Assembly: GCF_012927275.1 (NCBI RefSeq)
Contig: NZ_JABBGG010000019.1
Location: 1 to 43,930, forward strand
Length of the DNA stretch: 43,930 nucleotides
Source: Massilia polaris
Lineage (GTDB): Bacteria; Pseudomonadota; Gammaproteobacteria; Burkholderiales; Burkholderiaceae_D
Direction: 5' to 3'
Part shown: one piece after another, positions 23,743-34,747 of the stretch
How positions within the stretch are numbered: the first letter of the stretch is position 1
Layout of the letters: each line of letters opens with the position of its first letter
The notes under the pieces: model-generated
What the model was told of the DNA's origin: nothing
Databases searched by the model: none
Seen by the model: the letters and a program-made list of their open reading frames with translations, nothing else
Program-made: the position numbers and the translations under genes

Positions 23743-25446
23743 ATGGCAATTACCCCCGGCATGACCGCCGACGGACGCAAGGTAACCCCTACGTCCTCGG
23801 CGATGACCAAGGAAGAACGCAAGGTCATCTTTGCTTCCTCCCTCGGTACCGTTTTCGAATGGTACGACTTCTACCTGTACGGCGCGCTCGCGAGCATTAT
23901 CGCGAAGCAGTTCTTCGTCGGCGACCCGACCACCACCTTCATCTTCGCGCTGCTGGCATTCGCTGCGGGCTTCATCGTGCGTCCATTCGGCGCACTGGTG
24001 TTCGGCCGCCTTGGCGACATGATCGGCCGCAAGTACACCTTCCTCATCACCATCCTGATCATGGGCGCATCGACCTTCCTGGTCGGCCTGCTGCCTAGCT
24101 ACGCGCAGATCGGCATCGCGGCGCCTATCATCCTGGTCTCGCTGCGCATCCTGCAGGGCCTGGCCCTGGGCGGCGAATACGGCGGTGCGGCGACTTACGT
24201 GGCGGAACACGCGCCGCACGGCAAGCGCGGCTACTTCACCTCCTTCATCCAGACCACTGCGACGCTGGGCCTGTTCCTGTCGCTGCTGGTCATTCTCGGC
24301 GTACGTACCGCGCTGGGCGAAGAGGAATTCTCCGCGTGGGGATGGCGCATTCCGTTCCTGGTATCGGTCCTGCTGCTTGGCATCTCGGTGTGGATCCGCC
24401 TGTCGATGAATGAATCGCCGGCATTCGCCAAGATGAAAGCCGAAGGCAAGACCTCGAAGGCGCCGCTGAGCGAAGCTTTCCTGAAGCCTAAGAACGCCAA
24501 GATCGTCTTCCTCGCACTGGTCGGCCTGACCATGGGCCAGGCGGTCGTCTGGTACACCGGCCAGTTCTACGCGCTGTTCTTCCTGACGCAAACCCTGAAA
24601 GTGGACCTGGCGACCGCCAACATCATGGTGGCGGTATCGCTGCTGTTTGCCACCCCGTTCTTCATCGTGTTCGGCATTCTGTCCGATAAGATCGGCCGCA
24701 AGGGGATCATCCTGGGCGGCTGCCTGATCGCGGCATTGACCTACTTCCCGATCTTCAGCGCACTGACCCACTACGCCAACCCGGCTTTGGAAAGCGCACT
24801 GAAGAATTCCCCGGTGGTGGTGATCGCCGACCCGGCAGCGTGCAAATTCCAGTTCGACATGACCGGCACCAAGAAATTCCCGGCATCGTGCGACATCGCA
24901 ACGCGCATGCTGACGGCAGCATCGGTCAGCTACACGAAGGTCGACGCCCCAGCTGGTTCGGTGGCGCGCATCAAGATCGGCGACAAGGAATTCACCTCGT
25001 TCAACGCCGCCATGACACCGGACGGCCTCAATTTCGACGACGCCAGCAAGGCCGCCGAAACGGCGCTGAAGACGGAAGTCGGCGCCGCGATCAAGGCCGC
25101 TGGCTACCCGCCGAAGGCTGACCCTGAGCAGATCAACAAGCCGATGGTCGTGCTGCTGCTGTTCATCCTCGTGATCTACGTGACGATGGTGTACGGCCCG
25201 ATCGCAGCGATGCTGGTGGAAATGTTCCCAACCCGCATCCGCTACACCTCGATGTCGCTGCCGTACCACATCGGTAACGGCTGGTTCGGCGGCCTGCTGC
25301 CGACCACCGCGTTCGCGCTGGTGGCGTTCAAGGGCGACATCTACTACGGCCTGTGGTATCCGATCATCATCGCGCTGATCACGGTTGTGATTGGTATGCT
25401 GTTCGTGAAGGAAACCAAGGACAACGATATTTACGCTGCCGATTAA
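23743..25446 (+). CDS. MFS transporter, metabolite:proton symporter (MHS) type
   Basis: A 567-residue inner-membrane transporter. The first half shows SSLGTVFEWYDFYLYG and GRLGDMIGRKYT, the signatures of the MHS subfamily (ProP, KgtP, ShiA). Twelve membrane segments are expected. An unusual soluble insert of roughly 110-120 residues (after LTHYANPALE up to PKADPEQINKP) lies between late membrane helices; similar inserts occur in long betaproteobacterial members. Two cysteines in the insert (AACKF and ASCDI) could form a disulphide on the periplasmic side. The ATG at 23743 has ACGGAGAC before it; an upstream open extension crosses the operator sites. Its setting among beta-oxidation genes suggests uptake of an organic acid. 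Confidence 0.9.
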   Translation: MAITPGMTADGRKVTPTSSAMTKEERKVIFASSLGTVFEWYDFYLYGALASIIAKQFFVGDPTTTFIFALLAFAAGFIVRPFGALVFGRLGDMIGRKYTFLITILIMGASTFLVGLLPSYAQIGIAAPIILVSLRILQGLALGGEYGGAATYVAEHAPHGKRGYFTSFIQTTATLGLFLSLLVILGVRTALGEEEFSAWGWRIPFLVSVLLLGISVWIRLSMNESPAFAKMKAEGKTSKAPLSEAFLKPKNAKIVFLALVGLTMGQAVVWYTGQFYALFFLTQTLKVDLATANIMVAVSLLFATPFFIVFGILSDKIGRKGIILGGCLIAALTYFPIFSALTHYANPALESALKNSPVVVIADPAACKFQFDMTGTKKFPASCDIATRMLTAASVSYTKVDAPAGSVARIKIGDKEFTSFNAAMTPDGLNFDDASKAAETALKTEVGAAIKAAGYPPKADPEQINKPMVVLLLFILVIYVTMVYGPIAAMLVEMFPTRIRYTSMSLPYHIGNGWFGGLLPTTAFALVAFKGDIYYGLWYPIIIALITVVIGMLFVKETKDNDIYAAD

Positions 25447-25466
25447 GCGTTTCAACGCTGAAATGA

Positions 25467-25494
25467 AAATGCCGCAGCGATGCGGCATTTTTTT
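25467..25494 (+). terminator. Rho-independent terminator after the transporter
   Basis: AAATGCCGCA (25467-25476), loop GCGA, TGCGGCATTT (25481-25490), then T-run to 25494. A perfect 10-bp stem 20 bp after the transporter stop. The A-run on the other side could make it work for the convergent fadB-like gene as well. Confidence 0.9.
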
Positions 25495-25546
25495 GCGTGG
25501 ATATTTGCGGATCCGGTTCTCCGATCCGCAGGCAACAAGCCAACAA

Positions 25547-27634
<2,088 letters not shown>

Positions 27635-27670
27635 GTCTCTTCCTTTGTTAGTTGACCCAGCAAGTTCTCA

Positions 27671-27696
27671 ACTATACATCACAATAGTACGGTCGT
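27671..27696 (-). promoter_or_regulatory. Candidate promoter and operator of the fadB-like gene
   Basis: On the minus strand ACGACCGTACTA (27685-27696) is followed after 8 bp by TATAGT (27671-27676). The extended site ATAgTACGgtCGTAtTAT is a dyad with 14 of 18 positions symmetric. Predicted start point is about 30 bp before the ATG at 27634. The layout is identical to the thiolase operon promoter. Confidence 0.55.
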
Positions 27697-27708
27697 ATTA
27701 TTTTCATT

Positions 27709-27744
27709 GGCCCGGCTTTCCCGCGCACGCTGGAATGACGGGCC
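27709..27744. repeat. Degenerate dRS3-like palindromic repeat
   Basis: TTCCCGC (27718-27724) and GCTGGAA (27729-27735) form a stem with one mismatch, nested inside an outer perfect stem GGCCCG (27709-27714) / CGGGCC (27739-27744). Read on the minus strand it gives GTCATTCCAGCG, the same family as the copy at 13519. It lies between the ligase stop and the fadB-like operator and may act as a transcript end for the ligase gene. Confidence 0.5.
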
Positions 27745-27753
27745 GACGCTGCC

Positions 27754-29406
27754 TCACGCAGTCGGCAGCTTATGGTCCCGGAACTGCTCGCGCAGCTTGT
27801 TCTTCTGGATCTTGCCCGTCGCGCCCATCGGCAGCGCGTCAATGAAGGCGACGTCGTCCGGCATCCAGAACTTCGCGATCTTCCCTTCGAAAAATTTCAG
27901 CAGTTCTTCGCGGCCGACTTCCTGGCCCGGACGCTTGACGACCAGCAGCAATGGCCGCTCATCCCACTTCGGATGCGCGACACCGATGCAGGCCGCCTGC
28001 AGCACCGCCGGATGCGCCATGGCGATGTTCTCCAGGTCGATGGTGCCGATCCATTCGCCGCCCGACTTGATTACATCCTTGCTGCGGTCGGTAATCTGCA
28101 TGTAGCCATCGGCATCGATGGTGGCCACGTCGCCGGTCGGGAACCAGCCGTCCTGCAGCACGTCGCCGCCCTCGTTCCGGAAATAGCTGGAGATGATCCA
28201 CGGTCCCTTGACCAGCAGGTGTCCGTAGGTCTTGCCGTCCCACGCCAGTTCCTTGCCATCGTCATCGACGATCTTCATGTCGACGCCGAATACCGCATGT
28301 CCCTGCTTCTGCAGGATCTTGCGTTGCTCTTCCTTCGGCAGCAGCTTGTGCTTGCCCTGCAGGGTGCCGGTGGTGCCTAGCGGCGACATTTCCGTCATGC
28401 CCCAGGCGTGGATGACCTGCACGTCGAGCTTGTCAATCAGCGTGTCCATCATCGCCGGTGGGCAGGCCGAGCCGCCGATCACGGTCCGGCGGAAGGTCGA
28501 GAACTTCAGGTCGTTCTGCAGCGCGTGGTTGATCAGGCCGAGCCAGACCGTCGGCACGCCGGCCGAGAAGGTGACGCCCTCCGCCTCGAACAATTCATAT
28601 AGCGATTTTCCGTCGAGCGCCGCGCCCGGATAGACCATCTTCGCGCCCGACAGCAGCACCGAATATGGCAGTCCCCATGCGTTGACGTGGAACATCGGCA
28701 CCACCGGCAGCACGGTATCGGCGGCCGAGACGTTCAGCGCATTCGGCAGCGCCGAGCCGTAGGCATGCAGCACGGTCGAACGGTGCGAGTACAGCGCGCC
28801 CTTCGGGTTGCCCGTGGTGCCGGACGTGTAGCACAGCGATGCGGCCGAATTTTCGTCGAACTGCGGCCAGCTGTAATCATCCGAACTGCTGGCGACCAGG
28901 TCTTCATAGCACAGCAGGTTGGCGATCCTGGTTTCCTTCGGCATGTGCTCGCGGTCGGACATCAAGACGAAGGCCTTGACGGTCTTGCAGTGCGCGGCAA
29001 CCGCTTCGATCAGCGGCAGGAAGGTCAGGTCGAAGAACAGGTACTGGTCTTCTGCGTGGTTGGCGATGTAGGCAATCTGCTCCGGATGCAGGCGCGGATT
29101 CATCGTATGCAGCACCGCGCCCGAGCCCGACACCGCGTAATACAGTTCCATGTGGCGGTAACCGTTCCAGGCCAGGGTCGCCACGCGGTCCCCCATCTGG
29201 ACGCCCAGCCCCGTGAGCACGTTGGCCATGCGGCGCGCGCGCTGGTTCAGGTCGCGGTAGGTGTAGCGATGCATGTCGCCTTCCACCCGGCGCGAGACGA
29301 TCTCGGAGCTCCCGAAGTGGCGCGCGGCATAGTCGATAATGGTGGAGACAAGCAGGGGCTGGCTCATCATCTGGCCCATCACGGGGCTCATCGGGTACGA
29401 CGTCAT
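27754..29406 (-). CDS. Acyl-CoA ligase, AMP-binding (methylthiopropionyl-CoA ligase / medium-chain type)
   Basis: A 550-residue adenylate-forming enzyme. P-loop-like LCYTSGTTGNPKG, the WGMTEMSPLG adenine-binding motif, GWFPTGDVATID with the hinge, and GKIQKNKLRE with the catalytic Lys near the C-terminus are all present. It activates a carboxylic acid to its CoA thioester via an acyl-AMP. The MSPVMGQMMSQPLLVSTIIDYAAR beginning is shared with proteins annotated as DmdB-like 3-(methylthio)propionyl-CoA ligases and general fatty acyl-CoA ligases; the substrate is undecided. AGGAG lies 6 bp before the ATG at 29406. The frame stays open far upstream (to 31062) antisense to selO; that part is a shadow. 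Confidence 0.9.
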   Translation of the reverse strand: MTSYPMSPVMGQMMSQPLLVSTIIDYAARHFGSSEIVSRRVEGDMHRYTYRDLNQRARRMANVLTGLGVQMGDRVATLAWNGYRHMELYYAVSGSGAVLHTMNPRLHPEQIAYIANHAEDQYLFFDLTFLPLIEAVAAHCKTVKAFVLMSDREHMPKETRIANLLCYEDLVASSSDDYSWPQFDENSAASLCYTSGTTGNPKGALYSHRSTVLHAYGSALPNALNVSAADTVLPVVPMFHVNAWGLPYSVLLSGAKMVYPGAALDGKSLYELFEAEGVTFSAGVPTVWLGLINHALQNDLKFSTFRRTVIGGSACPPAMMDTLIDKLDVQVIHAWGMTEMSPLGTTGTLQGKHKLLPKEEQRKILQKQGHAVFGVDMKIVDDDGKELAWDGKTYGHLLVKGPWIISSYFRNEGGDVLQDGWFPTGDVATIDADGYMQITDRSKDVIKSGGEWIGTIDLENIAMAHPAVLQAACIGVAHPKWDERPLLLVVKRPGQEVGREELLKFFEGKIAKFWMPDDVAFIDALPMGATGKIQKNKLREQFRDHKLPTA

Positions 29407-29664
29407 CGACTCTCCTGGCGTTAAGTGTTGCATCGGGAATTTAGTTTCGTGCGAGCGTGCTGAAACCGTCAACGCATTTCGATGCTGCATCGCAGCACCT
29501 ATCCAGCGTGCATGAGTTACTGAATGTAAGCGCGATTCAATAAGGGGGTGCGCACGAATAGAATCGGCCGCGTACGGTAAAATTCTGATATTGCTTCGGC
29601 TAACGACACCATTGGAACTGCCATCACCTCCGACGACCTGCCACTCTTCAATTCGTTCGCAGAA

Positions 29665-31086
<1,422 letters not shown>

Positions 31087-31095
31087 GGAAGAATC

Positions 31096-31491
31096 ATGGA
31101 CAAGAAATTCACCAAAACCGACGCCGAATGGCGTGCGATGCTCGAGCCGATGGAATACGAAGTCACCCGTCACGCCGCGACCGAACGCGCTTTTACCGGC
31201 AAATACTGGGATCACCACGAGCACGGCATTTACACCTGCGTGTGCTGCAACACCCCGCTGTTCGAGTCCGACACCAAATTCGATTCCGGTTGCGGCTGGC
31301 CGAGTTATTTCAAGGCGATCGATCCGGCCAATGTCATCGAAATCGTCGACCGCAGCCATGGTATGCTGCGCACCGAAATTATCTGCGCCGTGTGCGACGC
31401 CCACCTGGGACACGTTTTCCCGGATGGCCCGCCGCCAACTGGCCTGCGCTACTGCATTAACTCGGCATCGCTGCGATTCGAACCTAAATAA
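31096..31491 (+). CDS. msrB: Peptide-methionine (R)-S-oxide reductase
   Basis: A 131-residue MsrB. Zinc-binding pairs Cys48/Cys51 and Cys97/Cys100, catalytic Cys120 in [10 protein letters not shown], and the GCGWPSYF substrate loop are all present; Cys66 can serve as recycling cysteine. Cytoplasmic repair of methionine-R-sulfoxide. AAGGAAGAATC precedes the ATG. Forms a tight set with selO and yciB. Confidence 0.95.
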   Translation: MDKKFTKTDAEWRAMLEPMEYEVTRHAATERAFTGKYWDHHEHGIYTCVCCNTPLFESDTKFDSGCGWPSYFKAIDPANVIEIVDRSHGMLRTEIICAVCDAHLGHVFPDGPPPTGLRYCINSASLRFEPK

Positions 31492-31500
31492 GAAACATCC

Positions 31501-32133
31501 ATGAAATTCCTGTTCGACTTCTTCCCTATCCTGCTGTTCTTCGGCGTCTTCAAGCTCGGCGAACGCAATACCGACGCGGCCCACGGCATCGTCACGCAAT
31601 ACCTGTCCGGCCTGATTTCAGGCGGGACCATCACGCGCGACCAGGCGCCGATTATCCTGGCCACGGTGGTCGTGATCCTTGCCACGCTGGCGCAGATCGC
31701 CTGGGTCAAGCTGCGCGGACGCAAGGTCGACGGCATGTTGTGGATTTCGCTGGCTGTCATTACGGTATTCGGCGGCGCGACGATCTACTTCCACGATGAC
31801 ACTTTCATCAAGTGGAAGCCGACCATTCTCTACTGGGTGTTTGGGTTCGCACTGGCCATCGCTCAGTTCGGCTTCAGGAAAAACCTGATCCGCCAGGTCA
31901 TGGAGCCGAATATCAAGCTGCCCGATCCGGTATGGGCCAAGGTATCGCTGTCGTGGATGGCGTTCTTCTTCCTGATCGGCGTGCTGAACCTGTTCGCCGC
32001 ATTCGTGATGTTCAAGACCGACACCAGCGCGTGGGTGAGCTTCAAGCTGTTCGGCCTGACGGGCATCTTCTTTGCCTTCATCGTCGGCCAGACGGTGTTC
32101 CTGTCCAAATACATTGAAGAAGAAAAAGCATGA
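31501..32133 (+). CDS. yciB: Inner membrane-spanning protein YciB (septation protein A)
   Basis: A 210-residue polytopic inner-membrane protein beginning MKFLFDFFPILLFFGVFK, with five to six hydrophobic segments and the family block FHDDTFIKWKPTILYWVF. YciB proteins affect envelope synthesis, cell elongation and septation. It begins 9 bp after msrB and its stop overlaps the bolA start by 4 bp. Confidence 0.93.
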   Translation: MKFLFDFFPILLFFGVFKLGERNTDAAHGIVTQYLSGLISGGTITRDQAPIILATVVVILATLAQIAWVKLRGRKVDGMLWISLAVITVFGGATIYFHDDTFIKWKPTILYWVFGFALAIAQFGFRKNLIRQVMEPNIKLPDPVWAKVSLSWMAFFFLIGVLNLFAAFVMFKTDTSAWVSFKLFGLTGIFFAFIVGQTVFLSKYIEEEKA

Positions 32134-32408
32134 ACGCACCAGCTACCCGCCCTGACCGCATCCGCGCCATGCTGACCGAGGCGCTGGCGCCCTCGGTGCT
32201 CGAGCTGGCCGACGAGTCCGCCCTGCACGCCGGCCACGCCGGTGCGGCATCCGGCGGCGGCCATTACCGCCTCCGGATCGTCTCCGAGAAGTTCGAAGGA
32301 CTCAAACTCGTCATGCGCCATCGTCTGGTGTATGATGCCGTGCACACAATGATGCACACTGAAATCCATGCCCTTGCAATCACGGCCCTGGCCCCGTCAG
32401 AAATGTGA
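32130..32408 (+). CDS. BolA family protein
   Basis: A 92-residue BolA-fold protein with GGGHYRLRIVSEKFEGL and the conserved terminal His-containing HALAITALAP. BolA proteins pair with monothiol glutaredoxins through [2Fe-2S] clusters or act in stress-linked morphology control. It overlaps yciB (ATGA), so the two are coupled; this yciB-bolA-ppiC arrangement is usual in the family. Confidence 0.92.
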   Translation: MNAPATRPDRIRAMLTEALAPSVLELADESALHAGHAGAASGGGHYRLRIVSEKFEGLKLVMRHRLVYDAVHTMMHTEIHALAITALAPSEM

Positions 32409-32517
32409 GCAAGAGTAAATATTCGGTAAGTCTTAAGAAATCTGTTCGACAATTGAAACGCTAAGTAAAATAATTAATCTAATCTTTGTCCGTAACTTTC
32501 CCCAACAGGAATTAATA

Positions 32518-33294
32518 ATGACTTTCAAGCCTGCCCTGCTGTCCGCCCTCGTAGCCGCCGTTGCCATGCCAGCATTCGCGCAAAACATCGCTGTAGTGAA
32601 TGGCAAGGCCATTCCATCGTCCCGCGCTGAAGCGGTCGTCAAGCAGGTCGTGGCGCAAGGCCAGCAGCCGGACACCCCGCAGCTGCGCGAAATGGTCAAG
32701 AAAGACCTGATCGCACGCGAAGTCATGATGCAGGAAGCCATCAAGCGCGGCTTCGACAAGGACGCCACCGTCAAGGCCCAGCTGGAAAACGTGCGCCAGA
32801 GCCTGGTCGTCAACGCGCTGGCCAAGGAATACATGACCAAGAACCCGATTTCGGACGCCGAGATGAAGGCCGAATACGACCGCTTCAAGGCACAGGCTGG
32901 CGACAAGGAATACCATGTCCGCCACATCCTGGTTGAAACCGAAGCCGACGCGAAGGCTGTCATCGCCAAGCTGAAGGCCGGCAGCAAGTTCGAAGACCTG
33001 GCCAAGACCTCCAAGGACGCCGGCACCGCGAACAACGGCGGCGACCTGGACTGGGCAACCCCAACCTCGTTCCCGAAACCTTTCAGCGACGCTTTCGTCA
33101 GCCTGAAAAAGGGTGAAGTAGCAGCGGCGCCCGTGCAGACGCCAAACGGCTTCCACGTGATCAAGCTGGACGACACCCGCGCTGCCAAGCTGCCGACGTT
33201 CGACGAAGTCAAGCCGCAGATCGCCGAAGCGATGGCGCAGAAGAAGCTGATGGCTTACCAGGACGCAATGGTCAAGAAAGCCAAAGTACAATAA
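32518..33294 (+). CDS. Periplasmic peptidylprolyl isomerase, PpiC/parvulin type (copy 1)
   Basis: A 258-residue secreted chaperone-isomerase. The signal peptide ends MPAFA-QN (cleavage after Ala21). A SurA-N-like helical region (25-120) is followed by the parvulin domain (about 130-225: YHVRHILVETEADA, GDLDWATP, GFHVIKLDDTR). Acts on periplasmic or outer-membrane protein folding. CAGGAATTAATA precedes the ATG. Copy 2 follows 74 bp later and is very similar throughout. Confidence 0.92.
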   Translation: MTFKPALLSALVAAVAMPAFAQNIAVVNGKAIPSSRAEAVVKQVVAQGQQPDTPQLREMVKKDLIAREVMMQEAIKRGFDKDATVKAQLENVRQSLVVNALAKEYMTKNPISDAEMKAEYDRFKAQAGDKEYHVRHILVETEADAKAVIAKLKAGSKFEDLAKTSKDAGTANNGGDLDWATPTSFPKPFSDAFVSLKKGEVAAAPVQTPNGFHVIKLDDTRAAKLPTFDEVKPQIAEAMAQKKLMAYQDAMVKKAKVQ

Positions 33295-33304
33295 GCCGCT
33301 TGCT

Positions 33305-33321
33305 CCGGCGCAGCGCGCCGG
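33305..33321. other. GC-rich hairpin between the two PpiC genes
   Basis: CCGGCGC-AGC-GCGCCGG is a perfect 7-bp stem with a 3-nt loop, 10 bp after the stop of copy 1. There is no T-run, so it looks more like an mRNA-stabilising or attenuating hairpin than a full terminator. Confidence 0.45.
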
Positions 33322-33368
33322 CAGCAGTTCGAATCTTGTGATGTGTTGAATTAGATAGGATCTGAATA

Positions 33369-34145
33369 ATGATGTTGAAACCAGCCCGCCTGTTGTTAGT
33401 CCTCATCGCGATGGCTGCGGCCCCTGCCTTTGCGCAGAACGTCGCTACCGTCAACGGCAAACCAATCGCTGCCGCCAAGGTCGAGCAGATCGTCAAGCAG
33501 GTTGTTGCCCAGGGCAAGCAGACCGACTCGCCGCAACTGCGCGACGCGATCAAGAAAGACCTGGTCGCCCGTGAAGTCATGATCCAGGAAGCCGACAAGC
33601 AAGGTTTCGGCACCCGTTCCGAAGTCAAGCAAGCGCTCGAAAACGCCCGCCAGAGCATCGTCATCAACGCGATGCTGGCTGACTACGTTCGCAAGAACCC
33701 GGTCAAGGACGCTGAAGCCAAGGCCGAGTACGACAAGTACAAAGCGCAGATGGGCGACAAGGAATACCACGCACGCCACATCCTGGTAGCGACCGAAGAA
33801 GAAGCGAAGGCGATCGTCGCCAAGCTGAAGACCGGCGGCAAGTTCGAAGAGCTGGCCAAGCAGTCGAAAGACGGCTCGGCAGCCAACGGCGGCGACCTGG
33901 ACTGGGCGAGCCCGGCCAACTACGTGCCTGAGTTCTCGAAGGCGATGATCGCCCTGCAAAAAGGCGCGATTACCGAGACCCCGGTCAAGACCCAGTACGG
34001 CTTCCACGTGATCAAGCTGGAAGACACCCGCGCTGCCAAGGTTCCTCCGTTCGAGGAAGTCAAGCAGCAGGTCACCGAATCGCTGCAACAGCGCAAGCTG
34101 CAGGCTTTCCGTGAAGATCTGATGAAGAAAGCGAAGATCCAGTAA
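33369..34145 (+). CDS. Periplasmic peptidylprolyl isomerase, PpiC/parvulin type (copy 2)
   Basis: A 258-residue paralogue of the preceding gene, with signal peptide ending APAFA-QN (cleavage after Ala22), the same SurA-N-like helices and the parvulin block YHARHILVATEEEA, GDLDWASP, GFHVIKLEDTR. Length and domain order are identical, so it arose by tandem duplication. Differences cluster in the helical chaperone part (for example GTRSEVKQALENARQS versus DKDATVKAQLENVRQS), which would alter client choice more than catalysis. A strong terminator follows. Confidence 0.92.
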   Translation: MMLKPARLLLVLIAMAAAPAFAQNVATVNGKPIAAAKVEQIVKQVVAQGKQTDSPQLRDAIKKDLVAREVMIQEADKQGFGTRSEVKQALENARQSIVINAMLADYVRKNPVKDAEAKAEYDKYKAQMGDKEYHARHILVATEEEAKAIVAKLKTGGKFEELAKQSKDGSAANGGDLDWASPANYVPEFSKAMIALQKGAITETPVKTQYGFHVIKLEDTRAAKVPPFEEVKQQVTESLQQRKLQAFREDLMKKAKIQ

Positions 34146-34168
34146 GCTGGGTTTCTGCTAAACAAAGG

Positions 34169-34194
34169 AGCGCTTCTACGGAAGCGCTTTTTTT
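34169..34194 (+). terminator. Rho-independent terminator after the PpiC pair
   Basis: AGCGCTTC-TACG-GAAGCGCT followed by six T. The 8-bp stem and UNCG-type tetraloop are typical. Ends the selO-to-ppiC transcript. Confidence 0.9.
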
Positions 34195-34212
34195 ACGCCT
34201 CGAAAGAAGATC

Positions 34213-34707
34213 ATGGCTATTCGACCGACAACTGAAGAAGACTGGGAAGTGCTGCGCGAGATTCGGCTGGCGTCGCTGGCCGATGCGCCGAGGGCGTTTG
34301 GGGTGACTTATGCAACCGCGGCTGCGAACAGCGAGGCGCAGTGGCGTGACCGGGCTGCGGGGCGGGGTCCAGGGCGGTTCGTGCTGGCGTTTGTGGATGG
34401 AATAGCGGTTGGCATGGCTGGCGCGGTTGTGAGTTCGGCGGCGGAGTTCAATCTGATTGCGATGTGGGTCAGGCCGGAATATCGGGGCGCTGGCGTGGCT
34501 TGCGCTCTCGTGGAAGCCGTCACAGCGAGTGCGATCACGCGGGGATATTCACGCGTCGTGTTGGACGTGTCGCCGGCGAATGAACGTGCAGCGGCTTTCT
34601 ATCGCAAGCTGGGGTTTGTGTTTTTGCCGGAATGGGAGGCGCTTGAGAGTCATCCCGAAGTCACGGTCCAGAAGATGGAATGGGTGCGTCAAACGCAGGA
34701 CGGATAA
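34213..34707 (+). CDS. GNAT family N-acetyltransferase
   Basis: A 164-residue acetyltransferase beginning MAIRPTTEEDWEVLREIRLASLADAP, a common RimI-like/GNAT start, with MWVRPEYRGAGVACAL (acetyl-CoA loop R-G-A-G-V-A) and the ANERAAAFYRKLGF helix near the end. Substrate unknown. The last five codons lie within the left arm of the hairpin 34695-34731, which supplies the stop codon. Base use is less tidy than the neighbours (many TTG/GGG). Confidence 0.85.
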   Translation: MAIRPTTEEDWEVLREIRLASLADAPRAFGVTYATAAANSEAQWRDRAAGRGPGRFVLAFVDGIAVGMAGAVVSSAAEFNLIAMWVRPEYRGAGVACALVEAVTASAITRGYSRVVLDVSPANERAAAFYRKLGFVFLPEWEALESHPEVTVQKMEWVRQTQDG

Positions 34708-34731
34708 GCGCAACGCGCTTATCCGTCCTGC
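34695..34731. terminator. 16-bp perfect hairpin at the GNAT end, repeat-like
   Basis: GCAGGACGGATAAGCG (34695-34710) and CGCTTATCCGTCCTGC (34716-34731) pair perfectly around CAACG. It sits between the convergent GNAT and purL genes and could terminate both. It resembles a dispersed palindrome family with an A/TAAGCG-CAACG-CGCTTA core. A half-copy (GGGCGGACAAGCGC) lies at the end of the NRDE gene. Confidence 0.65.
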
Positions 34732-34747
34732 TATTTAATGGCTGTGA

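Noticed and set aside
23656-25488. 610-codon minus-strand open frame opposite the transporter
   Set aside because: Shadow of the MHS transporter gene; composition is His/Gln/Arg-rich and no motif is present.
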